DNA from: JALOTE01 sp031422195
Lineage (GTDB): Bacteria; Pseudomonadota; Alphaproteobacteria; Rhizobiales; Rhizobiaceae
NCBI GenBank assembly: GCA_031422195.1
Contig: JANOPZ010000036.1
Location: forward strand, 1-26,528
Length of the DNA stretch: 26,528 nt
Reading direction: 5' to 3'
The notes under the pieces are model-generated. The model did no database searches, was not told where the DNA came from, and saw only the letters and a list, made by a program, of their open reading frames with translations. The translations under genes were made by a program, and so were the position numbers. Position 1 is the stretch's first letter. Each line of letters opens with the position of its first letter. Positions 1 to 7,256 of the stretch are shown here, piece by piece.

Positions 1-32
1 TTCGATCATATCGGTGTACTGGATCATGAAAT

Positions 33-76
33 TAGTCACCCCCGCCTCTTTCTTGTGCGGGGGCCTAGACTTGTTT
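33..76. repeat. left arm of 44-bp inverted repeat (REP-like hairpin)
   Basis: This arm matches the reverse complement of 412-455 at 42 of 44 positions. Inside it, CCCCCGC at 39-45 pairs with GCGGGGG at 57-63 over an 11-nt loop, followed by CCTAGACTTG. The GTCA-CCCCCGC...GCGGGGG-CCTAGAC layout resembles the REP-type palindromes scattered in alphaproteobacterial genomes. That resemblance is from memory. Confidence 0.85.
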
Positions 77-93
77 GCAAGGCTCGCAACCAC

Positions 94-381
94 TCAGACA
101 TTCAGCGTCAAATAAAGGTCGTTCCAATCAGGATTTAAATCTTCAATCAATTTCAATTTCCAACCCCGGTAGTATTTCTTGACCACTTTCTCGCGATGAA
201 TGGCATCAGAAACGTCGAAAAACTCCTCATACCAAACCAGCAATTTGCAGCCGTGGGTTGCTGTGAACCCGGGGATCAAGCCTTCGCGGTGTTCATAAAT
301 ACGTTGCGCAAGATCAGTCGTCACGCCAGTATAAAGCGTGCCATTGCGTTGCGACGCCATGATGTAAACGTGAGCGGCCAT
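94..381 (-). CDS. GIY-YIG nuclease domain protein
   Basis: A 95-aa protein made of one GIY-YIG endonuclease domain, the fold shared by UvrC and intron homing enzymes. Visible motifs are the GIY equivalent V5-Y6-I7, the YIG equivalent L16-Y17-T18-G19, the catalytic arginine candidate R27 in QRIYEH with H31, and the metal-binding glutamate candidate E64 in HREKVVKKY. The C-terminal DLNPDWNDLY is typical of the short UvrC-like single-domain family of proteobacteria, whose cellular role is not settled. The length is normal and all catalytic positions are present, so it is likely active. It starts with ATG and ends with TGA. It is unusual in being enclosed by a pair of 44-bp inverted REP-like repeats, which suggests that the gene and the palindromes travel or act together. 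Confidence 0.9.
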   Translation of the reverse strand: MAAHVYIMASQRNGTLYTGVTTDLAQRIYEHREGLIPGFTATHGCKLLVWYEEFFDVSDAIHREKVVKKYYRGWKLKLIEDLNPDWNDLYLTLNV

Positions 382-411
382 GCCCTCAAACTAGCCGTTC
401 TGGGCGAAAGA

Positions 412-455
412 AAACAAGTCTAGGCCCCCGCATAAGAAAGGGGCGGGGGTGACTA
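412..455. repeat. right arm of 44-bp inverted repeat (REP-like hairpin)
   Basis: Inverted partner of 33-76, differing at only two positions. Both differences lie in the hairpin loop region, so the stem bases and the AGACTTG flank are conserved. This pattern suggests selection on structure rather than chance. It lies about 30 bp upstream of the GIY-YIG start codon on the minus strand, so it could also influence that gene's expression. Confidence 0.85.
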
Positions 456-477
456 ACGGGCCAATTAGTGGCTAACT

Positions 478-506
478 AAAAACCCCGCCGGTTTTCACCA
501 GCGGGG
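478..506 (-). terminator. rho-independent terminator of alanine dehydrogenase
   Basis: Read on the minus strand, CCCCGC (501-506) and GCGGGG (483-488) form a GC-rich stem, with a partly paired interior and an A-rich loop. A run of five T follows (478-482 on the plus strand). It lies about 30 bp beyond the ald stop codon, in the right place and direction to end that transcript. Confidence 0.85.
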
Positions 507-536
507 CTTTAATGCTTGCGGAGGGATCAAGCAAAT

Positions 537-1655
537 TTACGCAGCTTTGACGGCCACTTCCGGTGCGGTCATTTCATAACCCAGCGCATCAGCAACTGCT
601 TTGTTCGTAATCCGCCCACGATGAACATTGAGGCCGTTGCGCAGGTGCTTGTCTTCGGCAATAGCGGCCAAGCCACGGTTGGCAAGGGCAATGCCGTGCA
701 TCAGGGTGGCATTGTTCAGCGCATGGGCAGATGTCACCGGCACAGCGCCCGGCATATTGGCGACGCAATAGTGGATGACGCCTTCAACCACATAAGTCGG
801 GTCGGCATGCGTGGTTGCGTGTGATGTTTCAAAGCATCCGCCTTGATCAATTGCTACATCAACCAGCACCGAACCCTTTTTCATGCCGCCGAGCATTTCA
901 CGGGTAACGAGCTTGGGCGCGGCTGCGCCGGGGATAAGCACTGCGCCCACCACGATATCGGCAGAAAACACTTCTTCTTCAATGGCGTTGATTGACGAAA
1001 AGCGTGTGTGAACGCGGCCATTGAAAATATCGTCGAGTTGGCGAAGGCGCGGCAATGAGCGGTCGATGATTGTAACATCAGCGCCAAGACCGGCGGCCAT
1101 TTTGGCAGAATTGATGCCAACAACGCCGCCACCCAAAATGGTGACTTTACCCGGCAGAACGCCCGGCACGCCGCCGAGCAAGATGCCATTGCCGCCATTG
1201 GCTTTTTGCAAGCACGTTGCGCCAGCTTGAATAGCCAAACGGCCGGCAACTTCCGACATCGGGGCCAGCAAGGGCAGGCCGCCGTAATTATCAGTCACAG
1301 TCTCGTAAGCAATTGCGGTAACGCCGGAGGCCATTAAGCCTTTGGTCTGTTCAGGATCGGGCGCAAGGTGCAAATAGGTGTACAAAAGCTGGCCTTCGCG
1401 GAGCTGCGCCCATTCAACAGGCTGCGGTTCTTTGACCTTTACGATCATATCGCATTTGGCGAAGATCTCAGCGGCGGTTGCAATAACCTTTGCGCCGGCA
1501 GCTTGGTAAGCACCATCATCAGCGCCAATGCCAAGGCCTGCGCCTTTTTCAATCCAAACTTCATGACCGTTCGCGACATATTCACGAACCGAGCCCGGCG
1601 TTAAGCCAACGCGATATTCGTGGTTTTTAATTTCTTTGGTGCAACCAACGCGCAT
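537..1655 (-). CDS. ald: alanine dehydrogenase
   Basis: NAD-dependent L-alanine dehydrogenase, 372 aa, full length. It interconverts L-alanine and pyruvate plus ammonia in the cytoplasm, linking amino-acid catabolism to carbon metabolism. The N-terminal substrate domain carries R15, K75 (VKVKEPQ), H96 (YLHLAP) and D270 (VAIDQGG), the same numbers as the catalytic/binding residues known in Mycobacterium tuberculosis Ald. The Rossmann NAD-binding loop is at about 173-181 (TILGGGVVG), and the family signature runs from about 139 to 170. It starts with ATG. The gene is divergent from an Lrp/AsnC-family regulator with palindromic TTGCAA sites between them, the usual arrangement for alanine- or leucine-responsive control of ald. 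A strong terminator follows the stop codon. Confidence 0.97.
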   Translation of the reverse strand: MRVGCTKEIKNHEYRVGLTPGSVREYVANGHEVWIEKGAGLGIGADDGAYQAAGAKVIATAAEIFAKCDMIVKVKEPQPVEWAQLREGQLLYTYLHLAPDPEQTKGLMASGVTAIAYETVTDNYGGLPLLAPMSEVAGRLAIQAGATCLQKANGGNGILLGGVPGVLPGKVTILGGGVVGINSAKMAAGLGADVTIIDRSLPRLRQLDDIFNGRVHTRFSSINAIEEEVFSADIVVGAVLIPGAAAPKLVTREMLGGMKKGSVLVDVAIDQGGCFETSHATTHADPTYVVEGVIHYCVANMPGAVPVTSAHALNNATLMHGIALANRGLAAIAEDKHLRNGLNVHRGRITNKAVADALGYEMTAPEVAVKAA

Positions 1656-1712
1656 TCAATTTCTCCCGTAATAATACTGTGACCAATCCATCATATTTTG
1701 CTGGAAATGTCC

Positions 1713-1780
1713 TTGCAAAGCGCGGCGTAGAAACTTGCAATTTCGCAAGATTATGTGAAGATATAAGTGAATCATGCAAG
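1713..1780. promoter_or_regulatory. candidate Lrp/AsnC operator region between ald and its regulator
   Basis: The 137-bp divergent intergenic region holds a TTGCAA box at 1713-1718, a second at 1735-1740 (22 bp apart, about two helical turns), and the dyad CTTGC-N6-GCAAG at 1734-1749. A half-match, TGCAAG, lies at 1775-1780. Phased, weakly palindromic sites are typical of Lrp/AsnC octamer binding. The assignment is inference from position and symmetry. The 14-bp string AGAAACTTGCAATT recurs exactly at 2385-2398, at the 3' end of the regulator gene. Confidence 0.5.
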
Positions 1781-1792
1781 GAACCTGCGCAC

Positions 1793-2416
1793 ATGAATTT
1801 GGATAAGATTGATTACGCGATTTTGACTGCCTTGCAAGAAAACGCGAGAATGCCCAATGCACAATTGGCAGAGCGCGTTGGTCTTTCGCCGTCGGCATGT
1901 TCGAGACGGCTTGATGCGTTGGAAGCGGACGGTGTTATTCACGGCTACCACGCACAGCTATCAAACCGCGTACTTGGTCATCCTGTTACGGTTATTGTGC
2001 ATATTTCTTTATCCAGCCAGTCTGAAAAGCATCTGGCCGAATTTGAAACGGCGGTGCAAGCCTGCCCAAATGTGCAAATGTGTTATCTCATGAGCGGCGA
2101 GCATGATTTTATTTTGCTGGTCGTCGCGCGCGATCTTGCTGACTTTGAACGCATACACAAACAATCATTGTCTGCAATGCCACACGTGGTGCGGATGCAC
2201 TCATCTTTCGCTCTTCGCAATGTGATCGACAACACAGGTCGCGGCATCAGCCCTGACTTGTCTGTAGATGGAGTTGGTGCACAGGGAGTTGGTGCACGGG
2301 GAGTCGGTACACATGGAATTGGTGCGAACGGAGTTGGCGCGCCCAAGAATTATCGCCTTCAAAAGCCCGCCGAGCGCGACCCGCAGAAACTTGCAATTCA
2401 AATTTTTGGCAAATAG
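1793..2416 (+). CDS. Lrp/AsnC family transcriptional regulator
   Basis: A 207-aa regulator of the leucine-responsive/AsnC family, probably controlling the divergent ald gene in response to alanine or a similar amino acid. The first 60 residues form the winged helix-turn-helix, with the motif NAQLAERVGLSPSACSRRLD. Residues from about 65 to 145 form the RAM/Lrp ligand-binding and oligomerisation domain (VYLMSGEHD-type region seen as YLMSGEHDFILL). The ATG at 1793 is chosen because AAGGA precedes it and the family N-terminus MNLDKIDYAIL begins there; an upstream GTG at 1679 would add non-homologous residues. After the normal end of the family there is an extra tail of about 50 residues with five GVGAx-type pentapeptides encoded by tandem 15-bp units. 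The 3' end overlaps the convergent alkB by 19 bp. Confidence 0.92.
   Translation: MNLDKIDYAILTALQENARMPNAQLAERVGLSPSACSRRLDALEADGVIHGYHAQLSNRVLGHPVTVIVHISLSSQSEKHLAEFETAVQACPNVQMCYLMSGEHDFILLVVARDLADFERIHKQSLSAMPHVVRMHSSFALRNVIDNTGRGISPDLSVDGVGAQGVGARGVGTHGIGANGVGAPKNYRLQKPAERDPQKLAIQIFGK
2270..2344 (+). repeat. five tandem 15-bp repeats inside the regulator gene
   Basis: Five in-frame units of 15 bp (2270-2284, 2285-2299, 2300-2314, 2315-2329, 2330-2344) have the consensus GGAGTTGGTGCACAG and degenerate towards the 3' end. They encode G-V-G-A/T-x pentapeptides. The multiple-of-three period keeps the frame open whatever the copy number, so slipped-strand changes would only alter the tail length. 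Confidence 0.9.
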
Positions 2417-3546
2417 CCCGGAATGCGGTTGGTTTTGGTGATATCGCCGCCAGCCCAGGCCATCACTTTGGGATCCATCACTTTACGCCACAACGGTGGA
2501 ATATGAGCAAGCACAAAAGACCCTGAATAGCCTGACGGTAGCCGCGGCAACTCTTCAAAGTTGCGCAGTGTCTGATAGGGCCGCATCGGGTTGGAATGAT
2601 GGTCTGAATGGCGTTGCAGGTGGAATAGCATCAGGTTTGAAACAATGTGGTTCGTGTTCCATGAATGGCGCGGCTCGCACGGCTCATAACGGCCATTGTC
2701 GCGTTTTTGCCGCATAAGACCGTAATGCTCCACGTAATTTGCCAGTGTCAGTTGAATCCACGCTACAAAATGATGGATCAAAATAAATGGCAGCAGCGCC
2801 AAGCCTCCAATTGAAACCAAGATTGCCGCAATTATTGTTGCCACGAAATAACCCTGCAACAGATCGTTGCGCCACGACCAGATCTTAAACCCCTTCACGG
2901 TCAGGCGTTTTACCTCTGCCTCCCAACCGCGCTTGGCTGCTCCCGGTAGCTCGCGAAATGCAAATGCGTAGACGCTTTCGCCCAATTTTGATGAAGCTGG
3001 ATCTTCTGGTGTTGCAACTTGGCTGTGATGGCCCTTGTTATGTTCAATGCAAAAGTGCGCATAGCCCGAAAGGATCAAAATGATTTTTGCGCCCAATTGA
3101 TCCATTTTATTTGGCTTGTGCCCCAGCTCATGGGCAACGGTTAGGCCGCTTCCGCTGGAGGCACCGGCTGAAATTGCAACCATCACAGCAGCCCAAAAGG
3201 GCAGATTGCCCCAAATTATTGCTGCCATCGAAAGAAGGAAACTGGCATATAAGACCGGTATCGTGAGAAACAGAAGTATGCGGTAGTATTGGTCTTCTGC
3301 AAGCTTTTCGATCACGTCTTCCGGCGGGTTATTCGTATCTTCGCCGAAAATTACGTCTAATATTGGGATGAAAGCAAAATAAAATATCAGCGGAAAAAAC
3401 ACCCAGAGCAGGTTAGCGCCCATCAGCAGCGCAATTGCCGTAACGCCCGGCACGCAAGGCGTGGCAACCGAGATCAACCACAAATATCGCTTGGTATCGC
3501 GGTATTCAATCGTGCCATTTTCGGCGGTTTGTGCGACAAAAATCAT
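2398..3546 (-). CDS. alkB: alkane 1-monooxygenase (membrane fatty-acid-desaturase superfamily)
   Basis: Integral-membrane diiron monooxygenase of about 382 aa. It hydroxylates the terminal methyl group of medium- to long-chain alkanes, using electrons from rubredoxin. All signature histidine motifs are present: HELGHK at 139-144, HNKGHH at 169-174, NYVEHYGL at 270-277 and LQRHSDHH at 310-317. Hydrophobic segments at about 20-65, 90-130 and 235-265 fit the usual six helices. The ATG at 3546 is preferred because AAGAG lies 9 nt upstream; a TTG at 3567 in the same frame has no ribosome site. No rubredoxin is fused or adjacent, so that partner must be encoded elsewhere. The gene has the same orientation as the photolyase-to-cfa operon, 218 bp further on. 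Its stop codon lies inside the 3' end of the convergent regulator. Confidence 0.95.
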   Translation of the reverse strand: MIFVAQTAENGTIEYRDTKRYLWLISVATPCVPGVTAIALLMGANLLWVFFPLIFYFAFIPILDVIFGEDTNNPPEDVIEKLAEDQYYRILLFLTIPVLYASFLLSMAAIIWGNLPFWAAVMVAISAGASSGSGLTVAHELGHKPNKMDQLGAKIILILSGYAHFCIEHNKGHHSQVATPEDPASSKLGESVYAFAFRELPGAAKRGWEAEVKRLTVKGFKIWSWRNDLLQGYFVATIIAAILVSIGGLALLPFILIHHFVAWIQLTLANYVEHYGLMRQKRDNGRYEPCEPRHSWNTNHIVSNLMLFHLQRHSDHHSNPMRPYQTLRNFEELPRLPSGYSGSFVLAHIPPLWRKVMDPKVMAWAGGDITKTNRIPGYLPKI

Positions 3547-3575
3547 AAATGAAGTCTCTTTAGCCAAATTTTAAC

Positions 3576-3590
3576 GCTGATTTAATCAGC
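3576..3590. promoter_or_regulatory. perfect 15-bp palindrome upstream of alkB
   Basis: GCTGATT-T-AATCAGC is a perfect inverted repeat 29 bp upstream of the chosen alkB start. It could be an operator for an alkane-responsive repressor, or a small hairpin. It is not followed by a convincing T-run on either strand, so I do not call it a terminator. The rest of 3547-3764 shows no supportable gene. Confidence 0.35.
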
Positions 3591-3764
3591 TTTGCTGCAT
3601 TACCATGCTTCACCTAATCAGGATGCTTGGCAATGGCTAGAAACTGGAAAAAGTTCGTTTTATTTATAGGCAAATTGCCGCTGCAAGCACCGTTGAAGAC
3701 CACCCTCAAAGGCCATTCCCACAGGATATTTATTGCTGACGCACCTTCACTGGTGCCGGATCAT

Positions 3765-5000
3765 TTATGATTTGACATAAACCAATTGCCGCACATCGAT
3801 ATATTCTGAGCGAAAACCGGCTTCACAATAATACAAATAGAAATCCCATAAGCGCTTAAAGCGTTCGTCAAAGCCGAGCGGCACAATTGTTGGCCAAGCA
3901 TTGCTAAAGCGCTCGCGCCATTCAATCAAAGTACGGGCGTAATCCTGGCCGAAGATGACTTGGCCGCTGAGAGCCAAACCAAAATCTTTCGTGACTTTGG
4001 CTAACGCCAGCGGACTGGGCAACATACCACCGGGAAAAATATAGCGCTGAATAAAATCTGGTTTTGAGCGGTAATAATCAAAATCGGCATCATTAATGGT
4101 GATGATTTGCAGACCCGCCGCGCCGCCAGGTTTCAGGCAATCACGCACTTTTCCAAAAAATGTTGGCCAATATTTTTCGCCAACCGCCTCAAACATTTCA
4201 ATTGAGGCAATGCGGTCGTAGGTGCCTTGCTCGTCGCGATAATCTTGGAATTTTATGTCTACTTTGTCAGATAAGCCGAGTTTGGCCATACGTTCAACCG
4301 CATAATCATGTTGTTCGCGGCTGATGGTCAGGCATGTCACGCGTGCGCCAACTGTTCCGGCCGCATATTCTGCAAATCCGCCCCAGCCGCAGCCGATTTC
4401 TAGAACATGATGGTCTTTAGTGAGCGCAATGGAATCCGCGAGGGCTTTGTATTTGGCCTTTTGGGCCGTTTCAAGATCGTTTGCACCGGTCGAATACATG
4501 GCAGATGAATAGGTCATCGTGCGGTCGAGCCATTGGCCGTAAAACGCATTACCGAGGTCATAATGGGCTGAAATATTGCGCTTTGAGCCGGATTTGGTGT
4601 TAGAATTTAGAATATGGCGAATTTTTTGCACAAGCTTTGCGAACATGCCTTGGCCGCGCGTCATATCAACGCCAGCGGTTGAATTCACCAAGAAAAATTC
4701 GAGGAAGGTAGCAACGTTGCGGCTGCTCCAATCGCCGTCGATGTAACTTTCGGCTGCACCAACTGTGCCATTGGCAAAGCCGCGGGCAGGTAGTTTCCAA
4801 TTGTTCAAAGTGACGTCGGCATGCGGCCCAATATTTTTACCTTGAATACGCAAACGCTGGCCTTGCGGTAAGGTCAGCTCTAGCACGCCTTTTGAAATGC
4901 CGAGCACCATGCGCAGCACGGTGCGTGCGCGCCAGGGTAAGCCTTTTGTGGCAATCGTAAAATTTTCGGCGGTAAGAGTGGTATAGTCTGATGACGACAA
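3765..5000 (-). CDS. cfa: cyclopropane-fatty-acyl-phospholipid synthase family methyltransferase
   Basis: SAM-dependent methyltransferase, 411 aa, acting on unsaturated acyl chains of membrane phospholipids. The SAM-binding loop VLEIGCGWGGF is at 199-209, preceded by the family signature ISAHYDLGNAFYGQWLD at 143-159 and followed by the acidic SIEMFEAVG and the C-terminal YYCEAGF. The start is TTG: a strong ribosome site, GAGGAG, lies 6 nt upstream (5007-5012), and the next in-frame Met is at residue 31. It is the last gene of a four-gene operon (photolyase, FAD oxidoreductase, DUF1365, this gene), 53 bp after DUF1365. In this context the product could be a plain cyclopropane synthase or a UfaM-type methyltransferase of the furan-fatty-acid pathway; sequence alone does not decide. 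Confidence 0.9.
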   Translation of the reverse strand: MSSSDYTTLTAENFTIATKGLPWRARTVLRMVLGISKGVLELTLPQGQRLRIQGKNIGPHADVTLNNWKLPARGFANGTVGAAESYIDGDWSSRNVATFLEFFLVNSTAGVDMTRGQGMFAKLVQKIRHILNSNTKSGSKRNISAHYDLGNAFYGQWLDRTMTYSSAMYSTGANDLETAQKAKYKALADSIALTKDHHVLEIGCGWGGFAEYAAGTVGARVTCLTISREQHDYAVERMAKLGLSDKVDIKFQDYRDEQGTYDRIASIEMFEAVGEKYWPTFFGKVRDCLKPGGAAGLQIITINDADFDYYRSKPDFIQRYIFPGGMLPSPLALAKVTKDFGLALSGQVIFGQDYARTLIEWRERFSNAWPTIVPLGFDERFKRLWDFYLYYCEAGFRSEYIDVRQLVYVKS

Positions 5001-5053
5001 GGCAGGCTCCTCAACTCAACATTTGCCCAACAACGACGGGCGGTTGGAGTTGT

Positions 5054-5914
5054 TTATGGTTTTTGTGCGGGTTTCAATGCGGTATCAGTATAACTCACCG
5101 GTTTGGGTGCGGCTGGTATAGGGTGATAACGTGCTCCCTTCAGCCAAAGTTTCAATGCCTCGTAGTGAATTCCTGCAACAACTTTCAATGTCATGAGCGG
5201 AGCGCGGATGCATTCGATGATGATTGTTGCCGAGGTCAGTGGCTTTTGCCTGCCGATAATGGTTGCCGAAAGCAACGGTTCGTCGTGCTCAGTTTCTAAA
5301 ATCCGCACACGCACTTTATCTCCGGGCGGCAAAACACGGAACTCATAGGCGGCTTCCATTCCCACAAATGGCGAAACGTGGAATAGTTTTGTGCGGGTCT
5401 GGCGAAGACCGGCATCCGTAAGTTCGCCCACTTCAACCTTGGCCACGTAGGTATGCTGCTGGCCAAAAGTGTTGCGCACTTCATAGATGCAGGCAACCAG
5501 AACCCCATTATCATTGTAACAAAAGTAAACTGAGATCGGGTTAAAAACAAAGCCAAGCAGGCGAGGGTAGCACAGCAGCAACACGCGCGACGGTGGCGAT
5601 GTTAAACCCGCGTTAGCCAGCAAATCGGCGATATGGCTTTGCAATGACACACTGCCTTTACCTGCATGATCATTTTCATGAAATGAAAGCAGGTTAAAGC
5701 GGTTGACTGAAAACAAGATTGATTTCTTGGTTGCTGATTTTAGATCAGCAATATCTATTAAGATATTGAAAACCTTATAATTAAACCGGTGCCCAAAAGG
5801 TTTTAACCGCGCATGCATGACATCTGCCCGATACAGTGCAACGGCAGCCTTTGGAACTGCGCCATTGCCGGAAATGCTGCCGTTGATTGCGCCGTTATTT
5901 GTGGTGCTGTTCAT
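5054..5914 (-). CDS. DUF1365 family protein
   Basis: A 286-aa protein of the DUF1365 family, which nearly always sits between a FAD-dependent amine-oxidase-like gene and a cfa-like gene. The biochemical role is not established; the context implies modification of unsaturated fatty acyl chains. Conserved blocks are YRADVMHARLKPFGHRF near residue 28, LCYPRLLGFVFNPISVYFCY (about 123-142), YEVRNTFGQQHTYV, KLFHVSPF and the C-terminal KVVAGIHYEALKLWLKG. The first 20 residues are low-complexity Asn/Gly/Ser and probably disordered. The start lies 7 bp beyond the stop codon of the upstream FAD gene and has no clear ribosome site, which suggests translational coupling. Confidence 0.9.
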   Translation of the reverse strand: MNSTTNNGAINGSISGNGAVPKAAVALYRADVMHARLKPFGHRFNYKVFNILIDIADLKSATKKSILFSVNRFNLLSFHENDHAGKGSVSLQSHIADLLANAGLTSPPSRVLLLCYPRLLGFVFNPISVYFCYNDNGVLVACIYEVRNTFGQQHTYVAKVEVGELTDAGLRQTRTKLFHVSPFVGMEAAYEFRVLPPGDKVRVRILETEHDEPLLSATIIGRQKPLTSATIIIECIRAPLMTLKVVAGIHYEALKLWLKGARYHPIPAAPKPVSYTDTALKPAQKP

Positions 5915-5921
5915 GGAAGCA

Positions 5922-7256
5922 TCATTGCGCGGCCAAACGCGCGGCTGCCAAGATATCGTCGAACGGGGCAGGGGAATTTAAGGCGCGAGCGACATCCAAT
6001 CCTGAGCGAAGCCCATCTTCATGGAAGCCGTATTTTGTCCATGCTCCAGCAAACCAAGTGCGGTTCACGCCTTGGATTTTAGCCAGATTTTCCTGCGCAT
6101 TAATAGCGCCCAAATCGAACAATGGGTGCTCAAAGGCCCATTCGCCGAATGTAAGTTCAGCTTTTGGCTCATGGTTAGGGTTTAGGCTGACGAACAACGG
6201 CTTACTACGGTCGATCGATTGAAGGCGGTTCATCCAATAGGTCAGCGAGATGGTTTTCTCATCGCCGTCTTTAGACGAGCGCAATGCGTTCCACGATGTC
6301 CAGCATTTTCTATTTTTTGGCATTAAACTTTCGTCGCGGTGCAGCACAACGCGATTGGGGCCATAGGCGATTGCACCTAAAATCGCGCGCTCGTTTTGAT
6401 CAGCGTCATGCAGCATCTTTAGCGCCTGATCTGAATGGGTTGCGATAACTATTTGATCAAAGTGTTCTGGCGCGCGTCCTTGAACTGTCACTGAAACGCT
6501 GGTTTCATTTCGGATCACGCTGGAAATGGGCGCATTGCACATGGCTTTGTCGCCTAGTTTGCCAAGCAATTTGCCCAAATAATTGCGCGAACCACCTTTG
6601 ACTGTGCGCCACTGCGGGCGATCCTGGTTGATGAGGCGGTGGTTGGCGAAAAAATCGATAAAAGTGCGGGCCGGGAAATCCAGCATTTTCATGCGTGGAG
6701 TGGACCAGATGGCCGCTGACATCGGTATCAAATAATTATCGCGGAATACGTCGCTGTATTTGCGTTTGATGAGATATTCGCCAATTGTTATTGAGTCGCA
6801 ATAGCTGCTGGCGCGGTCAACAATGCAGCCGTTGTTAAACCGCAGCACGTCTTTCAGCATCCAAAGAAAACTGGGTGAAAACAAGTTTTTGCGCTGTGCA
6901 AAAACAGTTGAAAGGGAGTCGCCGTTCCATTCCAGCTTGCCATCATCCAATGACAGCGAAAAACTCATATCTGAATCAAGCGTTTCAACGTCAAGTTCAG
7001 CAAATAATTTTGTCAGGAGCGGATAGTTGAGGGTGTTGTAAACGATAAAACCGGTATCAACTGAAATGGGTGTACCGTCGTAATCAATATCGACCGTTGC
7101 AGTGTGGCCGCCAAAGCGGGTGCTAGCCTCAAACACAGTAACATCATGTGCCTGCGACAGCGCCCAAGCCGCGGAACTGCCTGAAATGCCGGAACCAATA
7201 ACGGCGATCTTTTGGGGTTTACCAAGGTCTAGGGCTAATGGCGTCAGCGCGTTCAT
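5922..7256 (-). CDS. FAD-dependent oxidoreductase (amine-oxidase-like)
   Basis: A 444-aa flavoprotein with an N-terminal Rossmann dinucleotide fold: AVIGSGISGSSAAWAL (GxGxxG at 21-26) and the ribose-binding glutamate in VFEA (about residue 43), then RFGGHTATVDIDYDG. It belongs to the NAD(P)/FAD-binding amine-oxidase-like proteins found beside DUF1365 and cfa genes. In Rhodobacter a related cluster makes furan fatty acids and responds to singlet oxygen. A redox step on an acyl chain is inferred, not shown. The start codon overlaps the photolyase stop by 4 bp (ATGA), and DUF1365 follows after 7 bp, so all three are co-translated. Confidence 0.9.
   Translation of the reverse strand: MNALTPLALDLGKPQKIAVIGSGISGSSAAWALSQAHDVTVFEASTRFGGHTATVDIDYDGTPISVDTGFIVYNTLNYPLLTKLFAELDVETLDSDMSFSLSLDDGKLEWNGDSLSTVFAQRKNLFSPSFLWMLKDVLRFNNGCIVDRASSYCDSITIGEYLIKRKYSDVFRDNYLIPMSAAIWSTPRMKMLDFPARTFIDFFANHRLINQDRPQWRTVKGGSRNYLGKLLGKLGDKAMCNAPISSVIRNETSVSVTVQGRAPEHFDQIVIATHSDQALKMLHDADQNERAILGAIAYGPNRVVLHRDESLMPKNRKCWTSWNALRSSKDGDEKTISLTYWMNRLQSIDRSKPLFVSLNPNHEPKAELTFGEWAFEHPLFDLGAINAQENLAKIQGVNRTWFAGAWTKYGFHEDGLRSGLDVARALNSPAPFDDILAAARLAAQ

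Larger units (their letters stand above)
33..455 (-). mobile_element. candidate GIY-YIG / REP-like palindrome unit
   Basis: Two 44-bp arms (33-76 and 412-455) lie in inverted orientation around one small GIY-YIG gene. The arms match at 42 of 44 positions. Each arm contains its own hairpin with a 7-bp CCCCCGC/GCGGGGG stem. The whole unit is about 423 bp and lies between the alanine dehydrogenase terminator and the window edge. I see no target-site duplication. That it is a mobile or self-propagating unit is inference from the symmetry; the alternative is an ordinary small gene with palindromic transcription signals on both sides. Confidence 0.4.

Noticed and set aside
3633..3770. 45-codon plus-strand open frame between alkB and cfa
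   Set aside because: Too short, no ribosome site, antisense to the surrounding operon and no recognisable pattern.
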